Of a stretch of DNA of 64,000 nucleotides, positions 51,906-59,836 are shown piece by piece (position 1 is the first letter of the stretch; every line of letters begins with the position of its first letter). Origin of the DNA: Amycolatopsis sp. MtRt-6. GTDB lineage: Bacteria > Actinomycetota > Actinomycetes > Mycobacteriales > Pseudonocardiaceae. The notes below the pieces were generated by a model. It was not told where the DNA came from, searched no databases, and worked only from the letters and a program-made list of their open reading frames with translations. The DNA lies in the NCBI RefSeq assembly GCF_017308975.1, contig NZ_JADWPD010000047.1, forward strand, positions 1 to 64,000, written 5' to 3'. The position numbers and the translations under genes were made by a program.

Positions 51906-52122
51906 GCCGCACAGCGTATCCGGCCGGGTTCGCGGGGGACATCGCGCCGTCGCCGGGAGCCCGGCGCGGTGGCTCCGCGACAGGGTGGGCGGCTCGCCCG
52001 CGAACAGGAGTCCACGCGCCGTTTACCGGTTCGACCGGCCAGGTACGTACTTCGGACGCTTGCGACATCGAGGGTGGCGCGAGTACATCCAGGGCACACC
52101 CTGTGTGAAAAGAGGTCACGAG

Positions 52123-53259
52123 ATGAAGCGCAAACGTGTCGGCGTCCTGGCACTGGCCGGGCTGGCGTTGCTCAGCGTCACCGGGTTCGCGATCGGGTCG
52201 GCGAATGCCGCCGAGAGCGGGTCCGCCGATGCGGCCGCGCACGGGCGGGGCCACCATGACCCCGTGATCATCGGACACCGCGGCGCGCCCGGGTACCGGC
52301 CGGAGCACACCCTCGCCTCCTACGAGCTCGCCTACCGGATGGGCGTCGACTGGGTCGACGTCGACCTCGTGCCCACCAAGGACGGCCAGCTCGTCGCCCG
52401 GCACGAGCCCGAGATCGGCGGCACCACCGACGTCGCGAAGCACCCTGAGTTCGCGAACCGGAAGAAGACCGTCGTGCTCGACGGCGTCACCACCACCGGG
52501 TGGTTCACGCAGGACTTCACGCTCGCCGAGCTGAAGACGCTGCGCGCCGTCGAACGGATCCCGCAGAACCGGCCGCACAACACGCTGTACAACGGCCGCT
52601 ACCAGATCGCCTCCTACCAGGAGGTGCTCGACCTGACCAAGCGGCTCGGCAAGGAGCTGCGCCGGACGCTCGGCACCTACCCCGAGGTCAAGCACTCGAC
52701 GTTCTTCCAGACCATCGGCAACCCGACCGAGCCGAAGCTGGTGGCGATCCTCAAGCGCAACGGCCTCGACCGGCCGGACGCGCCCGCGATCATCCAGTCG
52801 TTCGAGGTGTCGAACCTGATCGCGCTGCACAAGCAGGTCCGGACGCCGCTGCTGCAGCTGACGTCGGCGACCGGCGCCCCGGCCGACTTCGTCGCGAAGG
52901 GCGACCCGCGGACGTACAAGGACCTCGTGACGCCGCAGGGCCTGCGTGACATCGCGAAGTACGCGAAGTACCTCGGGCCGGAGAAGGCGCAGATCATTCC
53001 CCTGGACGCGGCCGGGAACCTGACCCGGCCGACCGCGCTCGTCGCCGACGCGCACCAGGCCGGCCTGCAGGTGCAGCCGTACACCTTCCGGAACGAGAAC
53101 CCGTTCCTGCCCGCGAACCTGCGCTCGTCGGCCGAGCCGGACGCCTACGGTGACGTCTTCACCGAGGAAGCGGCGTTCTTCCGGGCCGGCGTCGACGGCT
53201 TCTTCGCCGACCAGCCGGACACCGCGCTGGAGGCGCTGCACGCGTTCCTCGGGCGGTAA
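52123..53259 (+). CDS. Secreted glycerophosphodiester phosphodiesterase
   Basis: The 378-residue exported enzyme hydrolyses glycerophosphodiesters to glycerol-3-phosphate and an alcohol. A Sec signal covers about 1-29 (MKRKRVGVLALAGLALLSVT, cleavage after ANA). The GDPD domain has VIIGHRGAPGYRPEHTLASY, DWVDVDLVPTKDGQLVARHE with the catalytic His, and DGFFADQPDTALEAL at the end. It is GlpQ-like. ATG 52123 follows AGAGG. It should act at the cell surface to recycle lipid head groups, teichoic acid or host lipids. A strong hairpin follows 25 bases after the stop. Confidence 0.92.
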   Translation: MKRKRVGVLALAGLALLSVTGFAIGSANAAESGSADAAAHGRGHHDPVIIGHRGAPGYRPEHTLASYELAYRMGVDWVDVDLVPTKDGQLVARHEPEIGGTTDVAKHPEFANRKKTVVLDGVTTTGWFTQDFTLAELKTLRAVERIPQNRPHNTLYNGRYQIASYQEVLDLTKRLGKELRRTLGTYPEVKHSTFFQTIGNPTEPKLVAILKRNGLDRPDAPAIIQSFEVSNLIALHKQVRTPLLQLTSATGAPADFVAKGDPRTYKDLVTPQGLRDIAKYAKYLGPEKAQIIPLDAAGNLTRPTALVADAHQAGLQVQPYTFRNENPFLPANLRSSAEPDAYGDVFTEEAAFFRAGVDGFFADQPDTALEALHAFLGR

Positions 53260-53284
53260 CTCTGCCCTTAAGTGATTGGCCGCG

Positions 53285-53327
53285 AAGGGGGCTTCCGTGG
53301 ACGCTGTGTCCATGGAAGCCCCCTTTT
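53285..53327 (+). terminator. Strong hairpin overlapping the start of the serine hydrolase gene
   Basis: Arms at 53285-53302 and 53308-53325 pair over 18 bp (one G-U) with a five-base loop and end in TTTT. This is a good intrinsic terminator for the GDPD gene. It also contains AAGGGGG and the GTG at 53297, the probable ribosome binding site and start of the next gene, so it may double as a translational block. Confidence 0.7.
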
Positions 53328-54232
53328 CCGGCGTCGTACTGGTCAGCCGCGGCGACGAGACGCTGCTCGCCGAAGCGTCCGGGTACGCGCACGTCGCCCA
53401 CCGCATCGAAAACACCGTCGGCACGCGGTTCGCGATCGCCAGCGGCACCAAGGGGTTCACCGCGCTGGTCGTCGTCGGCCTCGTCGCCGAGGGCCTGCTG
53501 AAGCTGGAGACCACCGCGCGCGAGGTCCTCGGCGCCGACCTGCCGCTGATCGATGCCGCGGTGACCGTCGAGCACCTGCTGACGCACACATCCGGGATCG
53601 GCGACTACTGCGACGAAGAGGCCGAGCCGCCGCCGAATCCGCTGCTCGCCACGTCCGCCGACTACCTCGCCGCGCTCGACGGCTTCCCGCAGCGCACGCC
53701 ACCGGGCCGGGAGTTCCGCTACAACAACGGCGCGTTCGTCGTCCTCGCGGTGATCGCCGAACGGATCGCGGGCATACCTTTCGCCGACCTCGTGCGGACC
53801 CGGGTGACCGAGCCGGCCGGGATGACGGACACGGCGTTCCTCCGCTCGGACGCGCTGCCGGCCCGGACGGCGACCGGCTACCTCGAAGACGGCCGCACCA
53901 ACGTGTTCAGCCTGCCGGTCGTGGGCCACGGCGACGGCGGGATCTACAGCTCGGCACCGGACTTCCGGAAGTTCTGGCCCGCGCTCCTCGACGGCAGGCT
54001 CGTGCCGAGCGAATGGGTGACGCGGATGCTGCGGCCGCACGCCGACGGCTACGGCCTCGGCTTCTGGCTGCCCCGGCCCGGCGTGGTCCGGCTGGAGGGC
54101 GGCGACCACGGCGTCACGTTCCGGAGCACGCACGAGCCGGCGTCCGGGCTCACCGCGACCCTCATCTCGAACGACCACCGAGGTGGCGGGCCCCTGCTGC
54201 GGCGGCTGGACGAGTTCTTGACGAAGGCTTGA
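53297..54232 (+). CDS. Serine hydrolase of the beta-lactamase/DD-peptidase fold
   Basis: The 311-residue protein belongs to the class C beta-lactamase-like family (penicillin-binding protein fold). The nucleophile is in IASGTKGF (S49-G-T-K52, the SxxK motif), the YxN motif is YNNG, and the third motif corresponds to GDHG. No signal peptide is present, so it should act in the cytoplasm on esters or amides, not as a typical secreted beta-lactamase. GTG 53297 has AAGGGGG upstream but lies inside the hairpin at 53285-53327; ATG 53312 is an alternative start just inside the right arm. The APC permease gene follows 70 bases later. Confidence 0.83.
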   Translation: MDAVSMEAPFSGVVLVSRGDETLLAEASGYAHVAHRIENTVGTRFAIASGTKGFTALVVVGLVAEGLLKLETTAREVLGADLPLIDAAVTVEHLLTHTSGIGDYCDEEAEPPPNPLLATSADYLAALDGFPQRTPPGREFRYNNGAFVVLAVIAERIAGIPFADLVRTRVTEPAGMTDTAFLRSDALPARTATGYLEDGRTNVFSLPVVGHGDGGIYSSAPDFRKFWPALLDGRLVPSEWVTRMLRPHADGYGLGFWLPRPGVVRLEGGDHGVTFRSTHEPASGLTATLISNDHRGGGPLLRRLDEFLTKA

Positions 54233-54302
54233 CACCCTCCGGGACCGGGGCTACCTTCGGCGAATTCAATGGTCTGGCCGCATACCTTTCAAGAGGTGCC
54301 CG

Positions 54303-55838
54303 ATGGATGTTTCCGACCAGCAGACCACCCCCGACGACGACGCGGCCCGGCTGCACCAGCTGGGCTACGCGCAAGAGCTGAAACGGACGATGTCGGCGTT
54401 CTCGAACTTCGCCGTCTCGTTCACGATCATCTCGATCCTCTCCGGCTGCCTCACGCTCTACGGCTTCGGCATGAAGACCGGCGGCCCGGCCGCGATGATC
54501 TGGGGCTGGCCACTGGTCGGGCTGTTCGTCATCCTGGTCGGGCTCGGCATGGCCGAGGTCTGCTCCAGCTACCCGACCGCCGGCGGGCTGTACTACTGGG
54601 CCGCGAAGCTCGCGCCCGGCAAGTCCGGACCCGCGTGGTCGTGGTTCACCGGCTGGTTCAACCTCATCGGCCAGATCGCGGTCACCGCGGGCATCGACTT
54701 CGGAGCGGCGCTGTTCCTCAACGCGTTCCTCGACCTGCAGTTCGGCTTCGAGGCGACACCGGGGCACACGATCCTGCTGCTGGCGATCATCCTCGTGGTG
54801 CACGGCCTGCTGAACACCTTCGGCGTGCGGATCGTGGCGATCCTCAACAACGTCAGCGTGTGGTGGCACCTCATCGGCGTGCTGGTGATCGTCGGCGTGC
54901 TGATCTTCGTGCCGGCCAAGCACCAGGACGCGTCGTTCGTCTTCGGCAGCTTCGTCAACCAGACGGGCTGGGGCTCGGCGTTCTACGTCTTCGCGCTGGG
55001 TCTGTTGGTGGCGCAGTACACGCTGACCGGTTATGACGCGTCCGCGCACATGACCGAGGAGACGAAGAGCGCGGCAACGGCCGGGCCGCGCGGCATCGTC
55101 ATGTCGATCGTCGTCTCGCTCGTCGCCGGCTGGATCCTGCTGATCGGCCTGACGTTCGCGATCCAGGACTACGACGGCGCTGTCGGCTCGGCCACCGGCG
55201 TGCCGCCCGCGCAGATCTTCATCGACGCCACCGGCGCCGTCACCGGCAAGTTCCTGTTGCTGATCTGCATCGGCGCCCAGCTGTTCTGCGGCATGGCGTC
55301 GGTGACGGCGAACTCGCGGATGATCTACGCGTTCGCTCGCGACGGCGCGATCCCGGGATCGGGCTTCTGGCACCGGATCAACAAGCGCACGCAGACGCCG
55401 ACCAACGCGGTGTGGCTCGCCGCGGGCGGCGCGCTGGTGCTGGCCCTGCCGTACCTGTGGAGCGCGACGGCCTACGCGGCGGTGACGTCGATCGCCGTGG
55501 TGGGACTGTATGTGGCGTACGTGATCCCGGTGTTCCTGCGCGTCCGCCGTGGCGACTCGTTCGAGCCGGGGCCGTGGACGCTCGGCAAGTGGGGCAAGCC
55601 GGTCGGCATCGTCGCGACGGTGTGGGTCGCGCTGATCTTCGTGCTCTTCATGCTGCCGCAGGTTTCGCCGGTGACCGCCGATTCGTTCAACTACACGCCG
55701 ATCGCCTTCCTCGTGGTGCTGGGCGGGGCCGCCCTGTGGTGGGCGGTTTCGGCCCGGAAGTGGTTCAAGGGGCCGAAGGTGCAGGGGTCGGAGGCGGAAC
55801 TGGCCGCGGTGGAACAGGAACTCAAGGAACTGGGCTGA
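54303..55838 (+). CDS. APC-family amino-acid permease
   Basis: A 511-residue permease with 12 membrane helices of the amino-acid/polyamine/organocation family. Conserved parts include FSNFAVSFTIISILSGC in helix 1, SSYPTAGGLYYWAAKLAPGK and AAHMTEET-like ASAHMTEETKSAATAGPRGI. Sequence features resemble eukaryote-type GABA/choline permeases (UGA4/BAT1-like). AGAGG is seven bases before the ATG. It may import amino acids or amines. It is followed by a perfect 48-bp palindrome. The substrate is not determined. Confidence 0.9.
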   Translation: MDVSDQQTTPDDDAARLHQLGYAQELKRTMSAFSNFAVSFTIISILSGCLTLYGFGMKTGGPAAMIWGWPLVGLFVILVGLGMAEVCSSYPTAGGLYYWAAKLAPGKSGPAWSWFTGWFNLIGQIAVTAGIDFGAALFLNAFLDLQFGFEATPGHTILLLAIILVVHGLLNTFGVRIVAILNNVSVWWHLIGVLVIVGVLIFVPAKHQDASFVFGSFVNQTGWGSAFYVFALGLLVAQYTLTGYDASAHMTEETKSAATAGPRGIVMSIVVSLVAGWILLIGLTFAIQDYDGAVGSATGVPPAQIFIDATGAVTGKFLLLICIGAQLFCGMASVTANSRMIYAFARDGAIPGSGFWHRINKRTQTPTNAVWLAAGGALVLALPYLWSATAYAAVTSIAVVGLYVAYVIPVFLRVRRGDSFEPGPWTLGKWGKPVGIVATVWVALIFVLFMLPQVSPVTADSFNYTPIAFLVVLGGAALWWAVSARKWFKGPKVQGSEAELAAVEQELKELG

Positions 55839-55841
55839 GTT

Positions 55842-55889
55842 GTCGTGGGTGGTGAGGCGGGGTTCGAACCCCGCCTCACCACCCACGAC
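55842..55889. terminator. Perfect 48-bp palindrome between convergent genes
   Basis: The two 24-base halves, 55842-55865 and 55866-55889, are exact reverse complements with no spacer. The centre is GGGGTTCGAACCCC. It begins three bases after the APC permease stop and ends four bases before the stop of the convergent membrane protein gene. Transcripts from either direction would fold into a very stable hairpin, so a bidirectional terminator is likely. As DNA it could also extrude a cruciform. Confidence 0.7.
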
Positions 55890-55893
55890 GCGC

Positions 55894-56763
55894 TCACTCG
55901 GCGGGCGCGCCGATGGCGTCCTCCCGCTCGGCGCGGCGGCGCAGCAGGTCGTGCTGGCACCCCAGCTCGTAGGCCTGGTCCTCGTACTCGCGCTTGGCGG
56001 CCAGGTGTGGCCGGACGCACTCGCTGTAGTGGCGCAGGTCATCCTGCTCCAGGGAGCCGTCGCGGAAGGCCGTCCAGAACACCAGCGTCGCCGACACGAC
56101 CATGACGAGCGCGACGAGCACCGCCATCAGCAGCGCGAGGCCGTTCATCCCCGACAGCAGCCCCTCGGTGGAGACCCGGACGAACATCACCACGCCCATC
56201 AGGCCCACCAGCAGCCCGACGGTGAGCAAGCTCAGCTTCGCGCCGGTGGACAGCCTGCTCCACTCCAACTGGCGGCGGTGGTTCTTGTGCTGGCGCTGGT
56301 TGTGACCCAGGTGGTGCAACGCGGTCGCGGCGCCGACGGTGGCCAGCACCGAGATCACCACGCTGATGAGCAGCGGCAAGCCGAGCGGGGCCGCCCAGTC
56401 GACGTTGAAGACCGAGCTGGCCAGCCACAGCATGATCGGCAGGTCGACCACGGTGACGATGAGGAGGGTCAGCACCCGGGTGAGCCGGTTGACGCGGCGG
56501 TGGCGCAGGCTGCCGCGCACCTGTTCCAGCTCGATCAGCCCGTCGAGGAGCCCGGCCCTGGCGTGGGCTTCGGCGACCGTCAGGTTCTGCCCGTGCGGGC
56601 CGACGACGTGGTCGTCCATCACCCGGTCGCGCAGGTAGCGCAGCTCCCGGATCCGGGCGAGCAGCCGGTCACCGGCCGCCGAGGAGCCCCCGGTGTGCTG
56701 CCCCTCCCGTTGGCGTCGCGGCTGCGGGAGTGGCAGGTTGCGTGTTTCGTCGCTGCTGGTCAT
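55894..56763 (-). CDS. Membrane protein with four helices, unknown function
   Basis: I do not recognise a family. The 289-residue protein has a polar N-terminal region (1-100) with helices carrying LLARIRELRYLRDRVMDDHV. Four hydrophobic segments in two pairs follow, VLTLLIVTVVDLPIMLWLAS, LPLLISVVISVLATVGAATA, LLTVGLLVGLMGVVMFV, and LALLMAVLVALVMVVSATLV. A charged C-terminal helix with ELGCQHDLLRRRAERED closes the protein. GAGGAGG precedes ATG 56763. It starts 19 bases after the OmpA-like gene stop, so both are probably in one operon acting at the envelope. Confidence 0.72.
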   Translation of the reverse strand: MTSSDETRNLPLPQPRRQREGQHTGGSSAAGDRLLARIRELRYLRDRVMDDHVVGPHGQNLTVAEAHARAGLLDGLIELEQVRGSLRHRRVNRLTRVLTLLIVTVVDLPIMLWLASSVFNVDWAAPLGLPLLISVVISVLATVGAATALHHLGHNQRQHKNHRRQLEWSRLSTGAKLSLLTVGLLVGLMGVVMFVRVSTEGLLSGMNGLALLMAVLVALVMVVSATLVFWTAFRDGSLEQDDLRHYSECVRPHLAAKREYEDQAYELGCQHDLLRRRAEREDAIGAPAE

Positions 56764-56782
56764 GGCGGTACCTCCTCGTCTG

Positions 56783-58057
56783 CTAGTAATTGATCTCCAC
56801 CCGCCGCATCGCGGCTGCCGCGGCTTCGTCGAACCGGCCGCCCACCATCGCCGTCCGGCCGGGCTGGGTGCCGACCCCAGCCATGTCGACCCGCTGGCGC
56901 ACCCCGGCCTGGCCGAGCGCGTCGGCCACCGCGCGGGCACGCTGGTCGGCCAGTGCCTGGCGGCCGGCCGCGGTCGATCCCGGCGGATCGGCGGCGTAGC
57001 CCCGAACGGTCACCACCGCGCCGGGCCGGTCCGCCAGCCGCCCGGTGATGCTCCCGGCGAGCGTGCGCAGCAGGTCGAGGGCGCCTGGGGACAGCACCGC
57101 GGAATCGCCCGAGAACCCGAGTGCGCTGTCGGACACGGTGGTGCTGACCTGGCCCGCGGGCCCGACCACCGATGTCACCCCTGGCACGGGCACGACCGGC
57201 GTGGCCACGGTGGCGTGTGGCAGGTGGGCGGCGACGCGCTTGTCGTCGAAGTCGCAGCCGGCGGCTTGAGCTCGTGCACAGATCGCTTGCCAGTACTGGA
57301 GGAGTTTGTCGTGCGTGGGGCCGGGCAGAGGCGGCTGCGCGCCGGCGACACTGCCGAGCCCGGTGAACAGCACGTGCCAGTTTTCGAGGTGCGGCAACGC
57401 GTTCTTGGCGGCCAGCTGGCTCGCCACCGTCTCCGGATCGGCGTCCCACCCGACCTGCCGCAGGTCGAAGGCCCCGGCCGTGCTCAGCCCGCTGCTCACC
57501 ACGATCAGCCGCCCGGGAGCGGCCCCGCGGACGGCGGCGTCGATCCCCCCGAGCAGGTCGAGCCCGGACCGCGCGGCAGCGGTGGCCGCGACCGTGTCGG
57601 CGACGGCCTGAACGTTGCGCTCGATGAGCGACGGTCGTTGCAACCCGTGCTCCAGCGATCCGTCCGCTCGCCTCGGCGTGAGGACGACCTCGCGCGAGCC
57701 GGCACCGTCGGCGGCCGAAACGAGCGCCACGCTGCTGTTGCCGGAGCCCTGCGACGAGACGTTTCCGCTGTTCGCGGCGTCGACGAGGAGCTTGCGGGCC
57801 ATATCGGTTACGGCGGGGCGGGGCTCGTTCGCGGTGGCGCTCGCGACGATGACGACGCGGTCTCCGCCGGAGGAGCTGACCGGCTTCGAAGGGACGGCGC
57901 ACCCGGCGACTGACAGCACCAGCAATCCCAGCACGGCAATTGCCGGACTCCGTCGCGTTCCGGCGCGGATCAGCGCGTCTTCCTGCGGAATCCGCAGCGC
58001 GGACGCCGTGTCGGCGAGACGGGTTTCGTGGCCTGAACCGAAGGTGCAGGGCTTCAT
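56783..58057 (-). CDS. OmpA-like lipoprotein with an N-terminal vWA-like region
   Basis: The 424-residue protein has an unusually long N-terminal segment (1-45) before a hydrophobic stretch that ends LSVAGC, a lipobox-like site. The middle (about 60-260) resembles a von Willebrand A fold without the metal-binding motif (LDLLGGIDAAVRGAAPGRLI, VVSSGLSTAGAF). The C-terminal OmpA domain carries VTVRGYAADPPGSTAAGRQA and LADQRARAVADALGQAGV with peptidoglycan-binding Asp and Arg. AAGGAGG precedes ATG 58057. It probably anchors to the wall from the membrane. It is cotranscribed with the membrane protein gene downstream. Confidence 0.8.
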   Translation of the reverse strand: MKPCTFGSGHETRLADTASALRIPQEDALIRAGTRRSPAIAVLGLLVLSVAGCAVPSKPVSSSGGDRVVIVASATANEPRPAVTDMARKLLVDAANSGNVSSQGSGNSSVALVSAADGAGSREVVLTPRRADGSLEHGLQRPSLIERNVQAVADTVAATAAARSGLDLLGGIDAAVRGAAPGRLIVVSSGLSTAGAFDLRQVGWDADPETVASQLAAKNALPHLENWHVLFTGLGSVAGAQPPLPGPTHDKLLQYWQAICARAQAAGCDFDDKRVAAHLPHATVATPVVPVPGVTSVVGPAGQVSTTVSDSALGFSGDSAVLSPGALDLLRTLAGSITGRLADRPGAVVTVRGYAADPPGSTAAGRQALADQRARAVADALGQAGVRQRVDMAGVGTQPGRTAMVGGRFDEAAAAAMRRVEINY

Positions 58058-58366
58058 GGCGACCTCCTTGGGGCCGATGAGGCAACCCAAGGGTGACATT
58101 TGCCGAGTAACGATGTCAATTGACACCGCGATAGACCGGACAGGTCATTTACGGCCACCACCTCGGCGCCCTCTCGCTGAGGAGTCGAGCGCCGGTCAAA
58201 ACCGGGGAGTCACACCTGAACGGACTAGCGGAGGAGGTACTCTCGCCTGCGGCAGGTGAACCGATCGTGACGCACACTCGTGGACCTGCCATGGAGTCGC
58301 CCGAAGTTTGTCCAACAAGTGTCATCTTGAAGAGGTCAAATGACAGGGGAAGGGTAGGCTGGGCTG
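58058..58366. promoter_or_regulatory. 309-bp divergent intergenic region with palindromes
   Basis: TGTCAATTGACA at 58114-58125 is a perfect 12-bp palindrome that places a TTGACA hexamer on each strand. TGTCAT (58320-58325) and ATGACA (58340-58345) form another inverted repeat, 21 bases before the PfkB-like start. A -10-like TAGGCT at 58355-58360 lies six bases from the ATG at 58367 and would allow a leaderless transcript. Small frames here have no credible start sites. Two or more regulatory sites seem likely for the pair that follows. Confidence 0.45.
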
Positions 58367-59836
58367 ATGGCGAAGCCCGACGCCGCCGTCGAGGGCGTCC
58401 GAAACGTCTTCCTCAAGTTGCGCACCCGCAGCGGCCTCACCGTCGAGCGGCTCAGCGCGACGGAGGTCGACGTCGCGCTGCTCGCCGACCTGCCCGTCGT
58501 GCGCCGGTACGCGCGTGAGCACGCCGTGTCCACCGACCAGGCCATCGTCGACGTCGTCACCCGGGTCGCCGGCGATCTCGAGCCGACCGACCGGCTGATC
58601 GTCGACGCGGTGCTCGCCCTCCGCGTGCTCGACGACGTGCTCTCCGACCGGCCGAAGCTGCGTGGGCTGTACGCCGACGACCTCGGCGAGCGGCGCAATG
58701 CGCTCGCCCGGCACTGGGAGACCTACCACCGCCTGCTCGACGTGACCGAGATTCCCCCGGCGCCGACGGTGCGCACCCTGCGTGGTCCCGTCGAGGCACG
58801 CGCGCTGCTCCAGCTCGCCGAGCGCTGCGTGCACGGTCCGGAAGCACTGCTGGAGCCGGCCGCCGATGCCCGTGAACCCAGCAACTCGATCGTCGTGGTC
58901 GGGGGCGCGGTGACGGACGTGGTCGTGGTCTCCGACGAGCTACCCGAAATCGGGGCTGCGGTGCAGGCGAGCTCATTCGAGGAGCACCCGGGCGGCAAGG
59001 GGCTCAACCTGGCGGTCGCCGCCCGGCGGTTCGGCCTCCGCGCGCGGCTCTGCGCCGCCATCGGGGGCGACGAGGCCGCACGCGAGCTCACGCGCTACAT
59101 GCAGCAAGAAGGCCTCTCGACCGAGCTGATCCGGACGACGCCGGGAGAGGCGAACCCGCGGGCCCTGATGCTCGTGACACAAAGGGGTGAAACCCGTTAT
59201 TTGGGCTGGATGAACACGGGTAAGGTCTCGCTGTCCACCACGGAATTCGAACAACCGCGCACGAAACAAGCAATCGCCGACGCCGATGCGGTCATGGTCA
59301 CCTTGGAACCACCGGTGGAAACGGTGCAATGGGCGCTCGACGCGGCCGCCCGGCAATCACCGAAACCGCTGGTTCTTTTGCAGGCTTCGCCACCCACGGC
59401 AACGCCGCAACAGCTTTACCGGCATCTTCACGGCGTCGATTACCTCGTCGGCCGTGAAGGCGAACTGCGCGGGCTCCTGTCCTACCCGGACCGCCCCGGC
59501 ACGGTCGACGCGCTGGCTGAGGAACTGCTCACCCTAGGCGTGGAGACAGTCTGCGTGGTGGAGAACTTCGGCGCCAAGATCCGGTCCCGGACCCGGTCCA
59601 GGGACATCGAGGGCCCGAACGTTCCGCTCGAAGACACTCCCGGGGCCCGCGAAGCGTTTTCCGCGGCCCTGACCTTCCAACTCCTCAAGGACGGCCGAGA
59701 CCTGACCTGGGATGCCCTCGAATGGGCGATCCGGGCCATGACCGCCAACCTCACGATCGAGGAGATCACCGACTCCATGCCCGGTACCGAAGACGTCGAC
59801 CGGCTGTGGAGAAAATCCGACGTGGAGAACCCGTGA
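58367..59836 (+). CDS. PfkB-like protein with an N-terminal helical domain and altered GAGD motif
   Basis: A 489-residue two-part protein. Residues 1-165 form a helical domain of unknown type (RSGLTVERLSATEVDVALLA; VLSDRPKLRGLYADDLGERR). Residues 172-475 match PfkB/ribokinase sugar kinases, with NSIVVVGGAVTDVVVV and the N-terminal signature HPGGKGLNLAVAARRFG (208-223). The C-terminal signature, normally DTTGAGDAF with the catalytic Asp, reads DTPGAREAF (423-431): the catalytic Asp is Glu and a Gly is Arg. It may be weakly active, changed in specificity, or a non-catalytic nucleoside binder. The stop overlaps the GTG of a GTP cyclohydrolase II-like gene by four bases, so the two should be made together. 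Confidence 0.85.
   Translation: MAKPDAAVEGVRNVFLKLRTRSGLTVERLSATEVDVALLADLPVVRRYAREHAVSTDQAIVDVVTRVAGDLEPTDRLIVDAVLALRVLDDVLSDRPKLRGLYADDLGERRNALARHWETYHRLLDVTEIPPAPTVRTLRGPVEARALLQLAERCVHGPEALLEPAADAREPSNSIVVVGGAVTDVVVVSDELPEIGAAVQASSFEEHPGGKGLNLAVAARRFGLRARLCAAIGGDEAARELTRYMQQEGLSTELIRTTPGEANPRALMLVTQRGETRYLGWMNTGKVSLSTTEFEQPRTKQAIADADAVMVTLEPPVETVQWALDAAARQSPKPLVLLQASPPTATPQQLYRHLHGVDYLVGREGELRGLLSYPDRPGTVDALAEELLTLGVETVCVVENFGAKIRSRTRSRDIEGPNVPLEDTPGAREAFSAALTFQLLKDGRDLTWDALEWAIRAMTANLTIEEITDSMPGTEDVDRLWRKSDVENP

Noticed and set aside
53276..53296. TTG start for the serine hydrolase at 53276
   Set aside because: No ribosome binding site precedes it and it lies before the hairpin. GTG 53297 has AAGGGGG at proper spacing.
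55842..55889. tRNA-like T-arm (GGTTCGAACC) suggesting a tRNA gene
   Set aside because: The two sides are a perfect 48-bp palindrome with no acceptor, D or anticodon arms, and standard T-stem pairing with a 7-base loop fails at the fourth pair.
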